Shown here: positions 54,829-63,563 of the stretch, piece by piece
How positions within the stretch are numbered: the first letter of the stretch is position 1
Layout: every line of letters starts with the position of its first letter
Assembly (NCBI GenBank): GCA_005502805.1
Contig: SCMY01000005.1
Span: 248,001 to 312,000 of the forward strand
Length of the DNA: 64,000 nucleotides
Origin: Rhizobiales bacterium 2SD
GTDB lineage: Bacteria > Pseudomonadota > Alphaproteobacteria > Rhizobiales > Beijerinckiaceae
Direction: 5' to 3'
Notes under the pieces: generated by a model
What the model saw: the letters and a program-made list of their open reading frames with translations, nothing else
Databases searched by the model: none
What the model was told of the DNA's origin: nothing
Program-made: the position numbers and the translations under genes

Positions 54829-56214
54829 ATGGCCCGCGACGTATCCGATTCGACTCCGATCAGCTCGAAGGCCGAACTCGTCGGCTGGATCGCGCAGGGT
54901 GAGAAGCCGGCTTCCGAATTCAGGCTCGGCACCGAGCACGAGAAATTCCCGTTCTATCGTGATGATCTCAGCCCAGTTCCGTATGAGGGCGCAGCAGCCG
55001 GCCGCAGCGGCGGCATCCGGCAACTACTCGAGGGCATGCAGCAGCGCCTCGGCTGGGAGCCGATCCTGGATGACGGCCATGTCATCGGCCTTGCTGGTCC
55101 CGATGGCGGCGGCGCGATCTCGCTGGAGCCGGGCGGCCAGTTCGAGCTCTCCGGCGCGCCGCTTGCAAATGTGCATGAGACCGCGCGTGAGCTCGACCGG
55201 CATCTCACGGAACTGAAGGCGGTGGCCGAGCCGCATGGGATCGGCTTCCTCGCACTTGGGCATTCGCCGCTCTGGACGCGCGAGGAAACGCCGATGATGC
55301 CGAAGCGGCGCTATCAGATCATGAAGAGCTACATGCCGAAGGTCGGCACGCGCGGCCTGGACATGATGTTCCGCACCTGCACGGTGCAGGTGAATCTCGA
55401 CTTCGCCAGCGAGGCCGACATGGTACGCAAGCTGCGGGTCTCGCTCGCGCTGCAGCCGCTGGCGGCGGCGCTTTTTTCCGCTTCGCCCTTCAGCGAGCGC
55501 AAGCTGAACGGCTTCCAGTCGATGCGTTCCGAGATCTGGCGCGACACCGACAATGCCCGCTCCGGCATGCTGCCCTTCGCCTTCGACGAAGGCATGTCCT
55601 ACGAGGCTTATGTCGACTGGGCGCTTGACGTTCCCATGTATTTCGTCAAACGCGGCGACACCTATCATGATGTCGCCGGCGCTTCGTTTCGCGACCTGCT
55701 CGCCGGCAGGCTGCCGCAATTGCCAGGCGAGCGCGCTACCATGTCGGATTGGGTCAATCATCTCGGAACCCTGTTCCCGGAGGCGCGGCTGAAGCGCTAT
55801 ATCGAGATGCGCGGCGCCGATGCCGGCCCGGTCGAGATGCTGAACGCGCTGCCGGCCTTCTGGGTCGGCCTGCTCTATGACGACGCCGTGCTGTCGGCCG
55901 CCTGGGACCTGGTCAAGGGCTGGACTGCGCAGGAACGTCAGCAACTGCGGGACACGGTGCCGAAGGCTGGGCTGAACGCGCGGGTGGGGAACCGTCCGCT
56001 GCGGGAGCTCGCTCGTGAAGTGGTCGAGTTGTCGCGTTCTGGGCTTGCCCGCCGGGCCCAACTCGACGAGCAAGGGCGCGATGAGACGTTCTATCTCGAA
56101 CCGATCCTCGCCATCGCCCAGAGCGGCCGCACTCTCGCGGAGCGCCTGGCGGTGCGCGAGCAGGGTGCCTGGGGCGGCAAGGTCGAGCCGGTCTTTCCCG
56201 AGCTTGCCTTATAG
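54829..56214 (+). CDS. gshA: Glutamate-cysteine ligase, plant type
   Basis: 461 residues. FRLGTEHEKFPFYRDD, ISLEPGGQFELSGAP, RTCTVQVNLDFASEADM and MSYEAYVDWALDVPMYF match the alphaproteobacterial/plant-type enzyme that makes gamma-glutamylcysteine, the first and usually rate-limiting step of glutathione synthesis. Length is normal. No strong ribosome site precedes the ATG. The 214-base gap upstream holds no clear gene. Confidence 0.93.
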   Translation: MARDVSDSTPISSKAELVGWIAQGEKPASEFRLGTEHEKFPFYRDDLSPVPYEGAAAGRSGGIRQLLEGMQQRLGWEPILDDGHVIGLAGPDGGGAISLEPGGQFELSGAPLANVHETARELDRHLTELKAVAEPHGIGFLALGHSPLWTREETPMMPKRRYQIMKSYMPKVGTRGLDMMFRTCTVQVNLDFASEADMVRKLRVSLALQPLAAALFSASPFSERKLNGFQSMRSEIWRDTDNARSGMLPFAFDEGMSYEAYVDWALDVPMYFVKRGDTYHDVAGASFRDLLAGRLPQLPGERATMSDWVNHLGTLFPEARLKRYIEMRGADAGPVEMLNALPAFWVGLLYDDAVLSAAWDLVKGWTAQERQQLRDTVPKAGLNARVGNRPLRELAREVVELSRSGLARRAQLDEQGRDETFYLEPILAIAQSGRTLAERLAVREQGAWGGKVEPVFPELAL

Positions 56215-56295
56215 GCCGGTGATTGGAGCGAATATCTGCTCGTGGCTACAGGTTTCGCGCTTCGGATTAACTAATCGTCCGGAGTTTTGCGCTAC

Positions 56296-56478
56296 ATGAC
56301 CGCCATGGAACGCTTCTCCACCCTTGTTCTCGACTTCCTGCGGGATCGCCGTGGTGCGACCGCGCTCGAGTATGGGTTCATAGCGGTTCTCGTTTCGATC
56401 GCGGCGGTCGCTGCCCTGCGGGGTATCGGCTTGGCGCTCGATGCCAGATACGCCGGTATCCTGCCGGCTCTCCAGTAG
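56296..56478 (+). CDS. Flp family type IVb pilin
   Basis: 60 residues: a short basic leader (LRDRRG), a prepilin cleavage-type junction (RRG/ATALEYG with Glu at mature position 5) and one hydrophobic helix (FIAVLVSIAAVAALRGIGLA). It should be processed by a TadV/CpaA-type prepilin peptidase and assembled into a thin pilus. The ATG at 56296 or 56305 may start it; GGAG lies about 11 bases before 56296. It heads a run of Tad-like genes. Confidence 0.85.
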   Translation: MTAMERFSTLVLDFLRDRRGATALEYGFIAVLVSIAAVAALRGIGLALDARYAGILPALQ

Positions 56479-56544
56479 CGCGATACTGCTGCCGGCCCGA
56501 AGGGGCCGTCGCTCGCCGCGTGGGTGCCTATTATCCTTTCAGTT

Positions 56545-56559
56545 TTAACAGCATTTTAC
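56545..56559 (+). promoter_or_regulatory. CtrA-like box before the TadG-like gene
   Basis: TTAA-N7-TTAC lies in an AT-rich stretch 148 bases upstream of the TadG-like start. It differs by one base from the CtrA consensus TTAA-N7-TTAA. CtrA controls pilus genes in Caulobacter, so the link is reasonable but short motifs occur by chance. Confidence 0.3.
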
Positions 56560-56706
56560 CATATCGCCCGAAGACCGCGTGATTGAGCGGATTTCCCAGC
56601 GATACCAGAGACATTCACAAGTCCCGGAAAGGTTTTCTCAATCGCCCCGCGCCTAGCGTTCAGGCAACCATTCCGTTGCTTGCTCGTACGTTCGCGAGGC
56701 CCCGAG

Positions 56707-57801
56707 ATGCCCGGCCCGTTCCGATCTTTCCTCAAGGACGCCCGCGGCGTCACCGCTCTGACCTTCGGGTTGACCTTGCCGGCGCTCGCGCTTGCGGTCG
56801 GAGGCGGCATTGACTTCAGCCGCGCCGCGGCCCGCCATCAACGCATGGCGAGCGCGATCGAACTTGCGTGTCAGCAGGCGGTGCAGGAGATCCGATACCA
56901 GGGATCGCAGTCGGGCGCTGATCCGAAAAAGGACTACGGTCCGCTCGTCAAGGACCTCGCGGCGAAGAAGATCGCGGCCGACGGCCTGGGCGAGGTTACG
57001 CCAGCCGTAACCATTACAGGTGAGGTCGTCACCATTACCGCGACCGGCTCCAGCTCGAATGTGTTTGCAGGACTGGTTGGTTATAGCCAGGTTGCGCTAA
57101 AAGTCAGCCGCAATTGCACCAAGCTTCCGATTCCCGAGAACAAGGTTCTGTTTACAGAATCGTTCGAAAGCTATCACAGCGTCAAGAAGGAAGACTGGAG
57201 CGTTCTGAAGAACTGGAACGGTTGGACGACAACGGGCGGCGGCGTCGAAATCAACGGCATCCCGCAGCTTTCGGGCAATGAAATCCGCTTCGGCAATTTC
57301 TTTGCCGAGTTGGATTCGCATTGCTACGTTTCGGGCTGTAGCTCCAATTCGTCGATGGCGCGGGAGTTCGATCTGAAGGTCGGCAGCTACGAGCTGCGCT
57401 ATTGGTACATCTCCCGCATTCGCAACACGGCGTCGAGTTTCGCTGGCAAGGTTGCCTGTGTCGGGCGGTATCCCGAGAACGATACAAATCCTGACTACAA
57501 GAACAATCCTAGCTTGCAGAGCGGCTGGGCGACGAAATGGATCAAAGTGATCGATTGGGCGAGGTCGTGGAAGACCGAGACCAACCGCATCGATGTCTTC
57601 TTCGCGAAGAGCGGTGTCGCCCCGAGCTCGACCAACATGGTCGATCAGTGCGTGCACACCGACAAATGGGTGGAGCGCATCGTGCCGCTGCAGGTCACCC
57701 AGGCCGGCAAATACAGCTTCACCTTCCGCGCCGCAGGCCTGGAGGACACGGTCGGTGGCCTGCTCGACTATATCCGCTTCTGCAGCGGCAAGTGTCCGTG
57801 A
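56707..57801 (+). CDS. TadG-like pseudopilin with Cys-rich adhesin-like domain
   Basis: 364 residues. The N-terminus (ARGVTALTFGLTLPALALAV, about 12-38) is a Tad-type pilin-like anchor. Residues about 45-137 form a short stalk. From about 147 to the end is a separate domain (VLFTESFESYH, GGGVEINGIPQLSGNEIRFG, YELRYWYISRIRNTAS, NRIDVFFAKSG) that looks like a jelly-roll/lectin-type module (DUF642-like in flavour). Cysteines at 137, 206, 211 and further pairs near the C-terminus (FCSGKCP) suggest disulfides. Base composition is lower in GC than its neighbours from about 57000 to 57620. ATG 56707 follows GAGG. Likely a minor pilin tip or surface adhesin; function inferred. Confidence 0.75.
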   Translation: MPGPFRSFLKDARGVTALTFGLTLPALALAVGGGIDFSRAAARHQRMASAIELACQQAVQEIRYQGSQSGADPKKDYGPLVKDLAAKKIAADGLGEVTPAVTITGEVVTITATGSSSNVFAGLVGYSQVALKVSRNCTKLPIPENKVLFTESFESYHSVKKEDWSVLKNWNGWTTTGGGVEINGIPQLSGNEIRFGNFFAELDSHCYVSGCSSNSSMAREFDLKVGSYELRYWYISRIRNTASSFAGKVACVGRYPENDTNPDYKNNPSLQSGWATKWIKVIDWARSWKTETNRIDVFFAKSGVAPSSTNMVDQCVHTDKWVERIVPLQVTQAGKYSFTFRAAGLEDTVGGLLDYIRFCSGKCP

Positions 57802-57812
57802 TCGGGGGGCAG

Positions 57813-58370
57813 ATGAAACTGTCTTTATCCTGGCGAGGCGAAGCCGGCGGTCGCGATCGATTTCGCGACCAGCCGGGCTCCAGCGGTCAAGTCTCGGCTT
57901 CCGTCCGGCTCGGCCTGGCTTTGCGCCGGAGGCTTCGGGCCTTTGGGCGTGACGATGCCGGCGCGACAGCGGTGGAATTCGGCTTTATCGGCCTGCTGTT
58001 CCTGACGGTGCTGCTGGCGATCCTGCAGTTTGCCTTGTTGTTTTTTGCGCAGCTGAATCTGGACAATGCGCTTTCAGATGCAACGACAGGCGATACGGCT
58101 GCGACCTATGCCAACAATCGGACGTTGGTGGCGGAGCGGATTTGCGGTCGGCTGCTCTTGATGGACGGCTGCGAAGCCAGGATCCTGCTCGAAATGCAGC
58201 CTCTGAAAAACTATGCCGCCGCCGGGCAGGCCATCACCGGAACTGTCTTCGCTGCAGGCGGCGCAGGCGAAATGACATTGATGCGCGCCCGTGCGCCAGT
58301 CCTCACCGTCGTTCCGGGGTTGCCGCAGCTTTGGATCAGCGGACAGGCCGTATTCATGAGGCCGGCATGA
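57813..58370 (+). CDS. TadE-like pseudopilin
   Basis: 185 residues: a long basic N-terminal cytosolic part (about 1-47), then the Tad signature GATAVEFGFIGLLFLTVLLA continuing into a membrane helix (ILQFALLFFAQLNLDNAL), then a small extracytoplasmic domain with two Cys (RICGRLLLMDGCEA). ATG 57813 follows GGGGGGC. It starts 11 bases after the TadG-like stop and overlaps the next gene by 4 bases. Likely a minor pilin of a Tad-type apparatus. Confidence 0.85.
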   Translation: MKLSLSWRGEAGGRDRFRDQPGSSGQVSASVRLGLALRRRLRAFGRDDAGATAVEFGFIGLLFLTVLLAILQFALLFFAQLNLDNALSDATTGDTAATYANNRTLVAERICGRLLLMDGCEARILLEMQPLKNYAAAGQAITGTVFAAGGAGEMTLMRARAPVLTVVPGLPQLWISGQAVFMRPA

Positions 58371-59020
58371 GAATTCATCGTCGCAAACGGAATGAAGCCG
58401 ACTCGGCTGCGGTGCGGGATTTCGCTGCACCATCTTGGGGAATGGGGCGGTGGCGCGATGCCTTGTCAGACCGCGCTGGGCTCCAGCGCGGCGCTCGCCG
58501 AAATGCGAGGCGTTCCGGTACCTTGCTGCGGGACCAGCGCGGTGTTGCGGCGGTCGAATTCGGGCTGATTGCCGTCGTCATGTTCGTCATGATGGCTGGA
58601 GCCGTCGATTTTTCGCAGCGGATCATTTTTCAGCGTGATCTCAAGCGCTTTGCCAATTCGGTCGCTCTGGCGATGGCCGCTTGCCCGAGCGGCGGCGGCA
58701 CTTGCAGTCGCGATGCAATCAACGACCTCTTGCCCCGCACGGCACTGCTCCTGCCTGGAGTCAAGACGACGGAATTGCGCTTGGCCTCGTTCTATCTCGA
58801 GGATGGCAAGGTCGTCATGGGACCGGGTGTGACCACCTATTTCCAGGGGACGGAAGGAGCGGCTGCCAAGGCCTTGTTGGTCAATGAGTTGGATAGTGGC
58901 GTCTTCGTTTCCATCAAGGCCACTCACGACCCGATCTTTCCCAGCTTCGCCGCAAAATGGGGGCTGGTCAGCAAGCAGTTCACCGAGCAGACCATGCAAT
59001 TGAGTTTCCGGAAGGTTTGA
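58367..59020 (+). CDS. TadE/TadG-like pseudopilin
   Basis: 217 residues. A very basic N-terminal region (about 1-57) precedes QRGVAAVEFGLIAVVMFVMM and a membrane helix, then an extracytoplasmic domain with a close Cys pair (ACPSGGGTC). It is coupled to the previous gene by ATGA overlap at 58367-58370. Three TadE/G-like genes plus a Flp pilin, with no Tad ATPase, secretin or peptidase in view, mean that the assembly machinery lies elsewhere or is absent. Confidence 0.83.
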   Translation: MRIHRRKRNEADSAAVRDFAAPSWGMGRWRDALSDRAGLQRGARRNARRSGTLLRDQRGVAAVEFGLIAVVMFVMMAGAVDFSQRIIFQRDLKRFANSVALAMAACPSGGGTCSRDAINDLLPRTALLLPGVKTTELRLASFYLEDGKVVMGPGVTTYFQGTEGAAAKALLVNELDSGVFVSIKATHDPIFPSFAAKWGLVSKQFTEQTMQLSFRKV

Positions 59021-59041
59021 CACCGGCCGTCGAACAGCTGC

Positions 59042-59923
59042 CTACTCCGCCGCCACCTTGAAGCTCTGCAGGTTGTCCAGGCTTTGGATGATGTGCTCGG
59101 CGAGCGGGTTCGACAGGATCGACGGGTCGTGCCGCGTGCGCAGCAGGCCGATCTTGCAGGAGGGCAGGGTGGAAAAGCCTTCCGCTGGCCCCAGAATGCG
59201 CATACCGGGCCTGACCGCGCTCTCCGGCAGCACCGAGACGGCTAAGCCAGCCACGACCGCCGCGCCGACCGCGGTCGAGTTCCAGCTGGCATAAAGCACG
59301 CGGAAGCGGCGGCCCTTGCTTTCCAGCGCCTCGACCGCCGCCTGGCGCCAGTTGCAGGTCGGGCGTCCCAACGCCAATGGCAACGGATCTTCCTCGTGCA
59401 CGCAATGGCGGGCCGAGGTCACCCAGAGCAAAGGCTCGATCCGGATGATCTCGCCCTGGCCGCGCCCCTCGACATGGGTGATGATGGCAAGGTCGATATC
59501 GCCGCTGCCGATCCGTTCTGCCAGCATCGGCGTCGGCTCGCAGACAACGGTGACCTCGGTGCGCGGATTGGAGTGGGCGAAGCGCGCCAGGATTTCCGGC
59601 AGGTAGCGGTCGGCATAGTCGTCGGGCACGCCGAGCCGGATGCGGCCCTTGAGGTCGGCCTCGGTGAAGCTCGCCACGCATTCGAGATTGAGGCGGACGA
59701 TGCGGCGGGCATAGTCGAGCAGCCGCTCGCCGTCTTCGGTCAGCTTGGCATGGCGTCCGTCACGACCGAAGAGGGGCCGGCCGACCCGCTCCTCCAGCCG
59801 CTTCATCTGCATCGAGACGGCTGATTGCGTCTTGAAGACGATCTCGGCGGCGCGGGTGAAGGAGCCGGTGTCGGCAATGGCGACGAAGGTCTTGAGCTGA
59901 TCGGCGTCGAGCACATGGGCCAT
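59042..59923 (-). CDS. LysR family transcriptional regulator
   Basis: 293 residues. The winged helix is LDADQLKTFVAIADTGSFTR and AAEIVFKTQSAVSMQMKRLE; the effector domain follows. Start 59923 has GGGAGGAGG about 7 bases upstream; the 59950 alternative lacks support. It is divergent from a DUF1127 gene, the likely target. Effector unknown. Two direct repeats CGTTTGG in the shared promoter may be binding sites. Confidence 0.88.
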   Translation of the reverse strand: MAHVLDADQLKTFVAIADTGSFTRAAEIVFKTQSAVSMQMKRLEERVGRPLFGRDGRHAKLTEDGERLLDYARRIVRLNLECVASFTEADLKGRIRLGVPDDYADRYLPEILARFAHSNPRTEVTVVCEPTPMLAERIGSGDIDLAIITHVEGRGQGEIIRIEPLLWVTSARHCVHEEDPLPLALGRPTCNWRQAAVEALESKGRRFRVLYASWNSTAVGAAVVAGLAVSVLPESAVRPGMRILGPAEGFSTLPSCKIGLLRTRHDPSILSNPLAEHIIQSLDNLQSFKVAAE

Positions 59924-59979
59924 GCCGGCCTCCTCCCAGAGGTTCATCAAGATCGGTTGTGCTAAACATCATAACCATT

Positions 59980-60015
59980 CGTTTGGCTGATGGCCAGCCT
60001 GGAGTTATCGTTTGG
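59980..60015. promoter_or_regulatory. Direct repeats in LysR/DUF1127 promoter
   Basis: CGTTTGG occurs at 59980-59986 and 60009-60015, 29 bases apart, in the 166-base gap between divergent genes. Repeated half-sites on one DNA face are plausible for LysR binding. The evidence is only the repeat and its position. Confidence 0.3.
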
Positions 60016-60089
60016 TCACTGTCCCGCTCCTGCCGGCCGATGTCGCGATCCGGGTGGAGCATGAACCGTCCAACCCCGAGGAGGCCGTC

Positions 60090-60455
60090 ATGCTGGTCAT
60101 GACCTTCGTCACGAAGACCTTGTCTGCCGTTTCCGGCGGCGCGGCGCGTGCTGCCGCCCTGACGGTCGCGGGCACGAAAAATCTGGTGCGCGCCTTCATG
60201 CACCGCCGAGAGGTGATGCGCCTCAGCGAACTCGACGAGCGCGGGCTGAAGGATATCGGTCTCGTCCGCTCCGATATCGATGGCGCGCTCGCCGTCTCCT
60301 GGCTGAGCGACCCCTCAAGCGTGCTGCAGGCCCGCTCCAGCCAACAGCAGTCGGCGGCCGCGAGCCGGCGAGAGGCGGGGCTTCGACGTCCCGTGGTGAT
60401 CCAGGGTTCGGCACGGCCGAGCGCGAAGGAGATCAAGATCGCGTGCAACGCCTGA
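60090..60455 (+). CDS. DUF1127 (YjiS-like) protein
   Basis: 121 residues. The conserved DUF1127 core MRLSELDERGLKDIGLVRSD is at about 50-70, flanked by a longer N-terminus and a Gln/Ala/Arg-rich tail. Small DUF1127 proteins influence phosphate, carbon or RNA metabolism in other Rhizobiales. ATG 60090 follows GAGGAGG; the in-frame 60012 start is not needed. Divergence from LysR suggests regulated expression. Confidence 0.83.
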   Translation: MLVMTFVTKTLSAVSGGAARAAALTVAGTKNLVRAFMHRREVMRLSELDERGLKDIGLVRSDIDGALAVSWLSDPSSVLQARSSQQQSAAASRREAGLRRPVVIQGSARPSAKEIKIACNA

Positions 60456-60643
60456 CCCCTTGGCGTGACGCGTCCCTGCGGGCGGTGGCTTCGGCTGCCG
60501 CCCTTTTTCGTGGCTTGAGCACAGCGGCGCAGCGTTGGTTAACCGCCTCGCAGGCAGGGTAACGCTTCATTCAGCAAGTTCGGACACATTTGCGCCGCAT
60601 TGCGCCGAGCTCGGCGCCCCGATCCCTCGCCCCGGGGTTTTCC

Positions 60644-62536
60644 ATGCGACGCTTTCGCCTCCGCCTGCATGACCTGAGGTTCCGGACCAAGATCGCCATA
60701 CCGATGCTGGTGATGGGAGCGATCGGCATCGGCTCGGCCGTCTATGGCGCCTTCGAATTCGGCAAGATCGAGAAGACCTATTCCGATCTCATCTCCCAGC
60801 GCGCCACCGCGATCCTCGATTCGGCCCGCGCCACCGCATCGATGGGCGAGGTCATCGGCAATCTCTATCAGGCGATCGCCTATCCCGAGTTCATGAAGCA
60901 GAACGCGACCAGCATCGAGGAGGTGAAGACCGCCTATGCGGCCTCACTCCAGGCGTTGGTCGAGGCCAAGATCAGTTTCCCGCAGCGGGCCGAGAGCTTC
61001 GACGAACTCAGCCGCCGTCTGCAGGCGACGAAGTCCGATATTGACCAGATCATCGCCCAGGCCGGTCGGGACGAGGATCTGCCGGCGCTCTCGATCATGT
61101 CGCAGCTCGACAAGACGATCAGCGGGATCGTCGAGGCTGCCGCCAAGCTCAATGACGAGATCAAGAAGGATACCGAGGCGACCTCGGAGGTGCTGGCCGT
61201 GGATGCACGCCGCGTCACCATGGTCGCGATCGGCCTCAGTGTCGCCGGCACCTTGCTCGGCCTGCTCGGCGGTGCGCTTTTGACCTCCGGCGCGATCACG
61301 CGTCCACTGGAGCGGCTGAAAGCGCGCATGGGCCAGATCGCCAAAGGTGACTATGCTGCCGAGGTCGAGGGCCAGGATCGCAAGGACGAGGTCGGCGAGA
61401 TGGCTCGCGCCGTCCAGGTGTTCCGGGAGAACGGCCTGGTCGTCCAGCGCCTCGAAAGTGAGACCGAGGCCGGCCGCGCCGCCGCCGAGCGCCTGCGTCT
61501 GGAGAGTGACGCGGAACGCGCCAGCGCGGCAGCGGTGCAGCAGCGCCTTGCGGCGGAGCAGGCGATCGTGGTCAGGGCGCTGGCCGAAGGCCTGACCCGG
61601 CTCTCGCAGGGTGATCTCGGCGCCCGCGTCGAGGACGAGGTGGCCGCGGACTATGTCGCCCTGAAACAGGACTTTAACGCCGCCGTCAGCCATCTCGCGC
61701 AGACGATCGCGACGATCCAGGCGACCTCGGTCGATGTCGGCAATGCCGCGCGCGAGATCAATTCCGGCGCCGACGATTTGTCCAAGCGCACCGAGGAGCA
61801 GGCCTCCTCGCTCGAGCAGACGGCCGCCACCACCGAGCAGCTCGCCGCCTCGGTCAAGGCCTCGGCACAGGCGTCGCGGCAAGCGGTGCAGCTCGCCAAC
61901 GAGGCGACCGATGTCGCGATCAATGGCGGGGCCGTCGCCGGCCAGGCGGTCGACGCCATGGCGCGGATCGAGCAGACCTCGCGCAAGATCTCCGACATCA
62001 CCTCGGTGATCGACGAGATCGCCTTCCAGACCAATCTGCTGGCCCTGAACGCCGCCGTCGAGGCGGCCCGTGCCGGCGATGCCGGCAAGGGCTTCGCCGT
62101 AGTCGCCAGCGAGGTTCGCACCCTGGCGCAACGCTCGGCCGACGCCGCCAAGGACATCAAGGGGCTGATCGGCGAGTCGGGCGCCGAGGTCGAGCAGGGC
62201 GTCGGCTTGGTCCGGGCCGCGGGCGAGGCACTGAACCGGATCGTCGAGGCCTCAAAGAAGGTCTCGGCAACGGTCTCTGACATCTCCGCCGCCGCGGCCG
62301 AGCAGGCCAACGGCATCGACGAGATGAGCCAGACCGTCGCCCATATGGACGAGATGACCCAGGCGAATGCAGCGCTGGCCGAGGAAAGCGCGGCTTCCGC
62401 GACCTCGCTGAGCGGTCAGATCAGGCGGCTCAACGAGCTGGTTGCCAGCTTCCGCACCGGCGGCGACGGGCTCTCGCATGCGAGCGCACCGGTCACCGAG
62501 GACGCGCACGAATGGGATCAGCGTCTGCGTGCCTGA
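60644..62536 (+). CDS. Methyl-accepting chemotaxis protein
   Basis: 630 residues. TM1 lies at about 15-37 and TM2 at about 189-216, enclosing a helical periplasmic sensor (about 38-188). A HAMP domain follows ([20 protein letters not shown]), then a second HAMP-like segment ([20 protein letters not shown]) and a long cytoplasmic methylated helix bundle with the receptor tip [20 protein letters not shown]. The C-terminus (EWDQRLRA) lacks a clear CheR/CheB-binding pentapeptide. Ligand unknown. The start 60644 ([13 protein letters not shown]) is better than the in-frame TTG at 60590. Confidence 0.92.
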   Translation: MRRFRLRLHDLRFRTKIAIPMLVMGAIGIGSAVYGAFEFGKIEKTYSDLISQRATAILDSARATASMGEVIGNLYQAIAYPEFMKQNATSIEEVKTAYAASLQALVEAKISFPQRAESFDELSRRLQATKSDIDQIIAQAGRDEDLPALSIMSQLDKTISGIVEAAAKLNDEIKKDTEATSEVLAVDARRVTMVAIGLSVAGTLLGLLGGALLTSGAITRPLERLKARMGQIAKGDYAAEVEGQDRKDEVGEMARAVQVFRENGLVVQRLESETEAGRAAAERLRLESDAERASAAAVQQRLAAEQAIVVRALAEGLTRLSQGDLGARVEDEVAADYVALKQDFNAAVSHLAQTIATIQATSVDVGNAAREINSGADDLSKRTEEQASSLEQTAATTEQLAASVKASAQASRQAVQLANEATDVAINGGAVAGQAVDAMARIEQTSRKISDITSVIDEIAFQTNLLALNAAVEAARAGDAGKGFAVVASEVRTLAQRSADAAKDIKGLIGESGAEVEQGVGLVRAAGEALNRIVEASKKVSATVSDISAAAAEQANGIDEMSQTVAHMDEMTQANAALAEESAASATSLSGQIRRLNELVASFRTGGDGLSHASAPVTEDAHEWDQRLRA

Positions 62537-62564
62537 GCATAGCCCGTATCACGGGAATTGATCG

Positions 62565-62587
62565 ACGGCGGCCTTAGGGGCCGCCGT
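62565..62587. terminator. Bidirectional hairpin between chemoreceptor and DUF937 genes
   Basis: ACGGCGGCC and GGCCGCCGT are perfect 9-base arms with a 5-base loop, between convergent genes ending at 62536 and 62599. It has no T tract on either side but is well placed to stop both transcripts. Confidence 0.55.
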
Positions 62588-62598
62588 GCGCTTGTCGC

Positions 62599-63501
62599 TC
62601 AGGCCTTGCGCTGACCGCCGCCGAGCATCGTCTCGAAGATCGAGCGCAGCGCGTCCTGCTGACTCGCCTGGACCTGGCGGCCGTGCTCGAACATCTGGTT
62701 GAGCGCATCGAGGCCAATCGAGCCGGGGCTGGCCGGACCGGAGGGCTGCTCCTCCGGTTCGGGTTCGGGCGCCGGACGGCGCGATTTCGGGGCCGGCTGG
62801 GGGCTGCTTTGCGGGGCCTGCCCCTGCGCGCCGCCGCCGAACATGCCGCCGAGGATCTGGCCGAAGATGTTGCCCATATCGGCCGGCATGCCCGGCATCC
62901 CGCCGCCGAAGGGGCCGCCGCCCTGAGCCTGGCCGGCCGGCGGCCTCTGTCCGCCGAACATGCCGCCGAGGATCTGTTCCCAGGGATTGGCGGAGGTGTT
63001 CGCCTGCGGGGCAGGCTGCATGCCCGGCATCTGGCCACGCATCATCTCGGCGAACTGGCCGAGAATGCCGCCGAGCCCCTGATTGTTCACCGATTTGAAC
63101 AGCCCTCCCATCACGATCGAGGCGATCACCGGCAGCATCTGCTTCAGGATCGCCTGGCCGACGCCGCTCGTCGCCGCCGCCTGCGCCGCGACGGCGTTGG
63201 CGACCTCCTTCGAGCCGAAGAGTTGGCTCATCACATCCTGGCCGAGCGGCATCGCCCGGTCGGGAATGCCGTCGCCGTCGCTGTCGTACATCTGGCCGAA
63301 GGGCGTCGCCGTCATCATCTGGGCGAGGTTGCCGAAGGCGTAGGGGTTCTGGGTCTGGCGCTGCAGGCCCATGGTGAAGGCCGGCAGCAGCGCATCGAGC
63401 GCCGCCTGCGTCTGCTGCATCGACAGCCCGTATTGCCGCGCCAGGTTCTGCATGGCCTGGCCGTTCTGGGCCGACTGCATCATCTCGAACAGGTTCATCA
63501 T
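62599..63501 (-). CDS. DUF937-like Gly/Pro-rich protein
   Basis: 300 residues. The N-terminal half (about 1-150) matches DUF937 (NLARQYGLSMQQTQAALDAL, then LPAFTMGLQRQ and IASIVMGGLF), with a DSDGDGIPDR acidic loop that could bind calcium. The C-terminal half has repeated QILGGMFGG units and Pro/Gln-rich linkers, then a final helix. No signal peptide is seen. ATG 63501 follows GAGGGAG. Function unknown. Confidence 0.8.
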   Translation of the reverse strand: MMNLFEMMQSAQNGQAMQNLARQYGLSMQQTQAALDALLPAFTMGLQRQTQNPYAFGNLAQMMTATPFGQMYDSDGDGIPDRAMPLGQDVMSQLFGSKEVANAVAAQAAATSGVGQAILKQMLPVIASIVMGGLFKSVNNQGLGGILGQFAEMMRGQMPGMQPAPQANTSANPWEQILGGMFGGQRPPAGQAQGGGPFGGGMPGMPADMGNIFGQILGGMFGGGAQGQAPQSSPQPAPKSRRPAPEPEPEEQPSGPASPGSIGLDALNQMFEHGRQVQASQQDALRSIFETMLGGGQRKA

Positions 63502-63563
63502 GGCGCGCTCCCTCGCGGGACCAGCCCGCTCATCCACTAGGAAACGATAGCAGTCGTCCGCCG

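Noticed and set aside
54633..54902. Small plus-strand frame between the two ligase genes
   Set aside because: It overlaps the gshA start in another frame and has only Ala/Arg-rich composition, with no convincing start.
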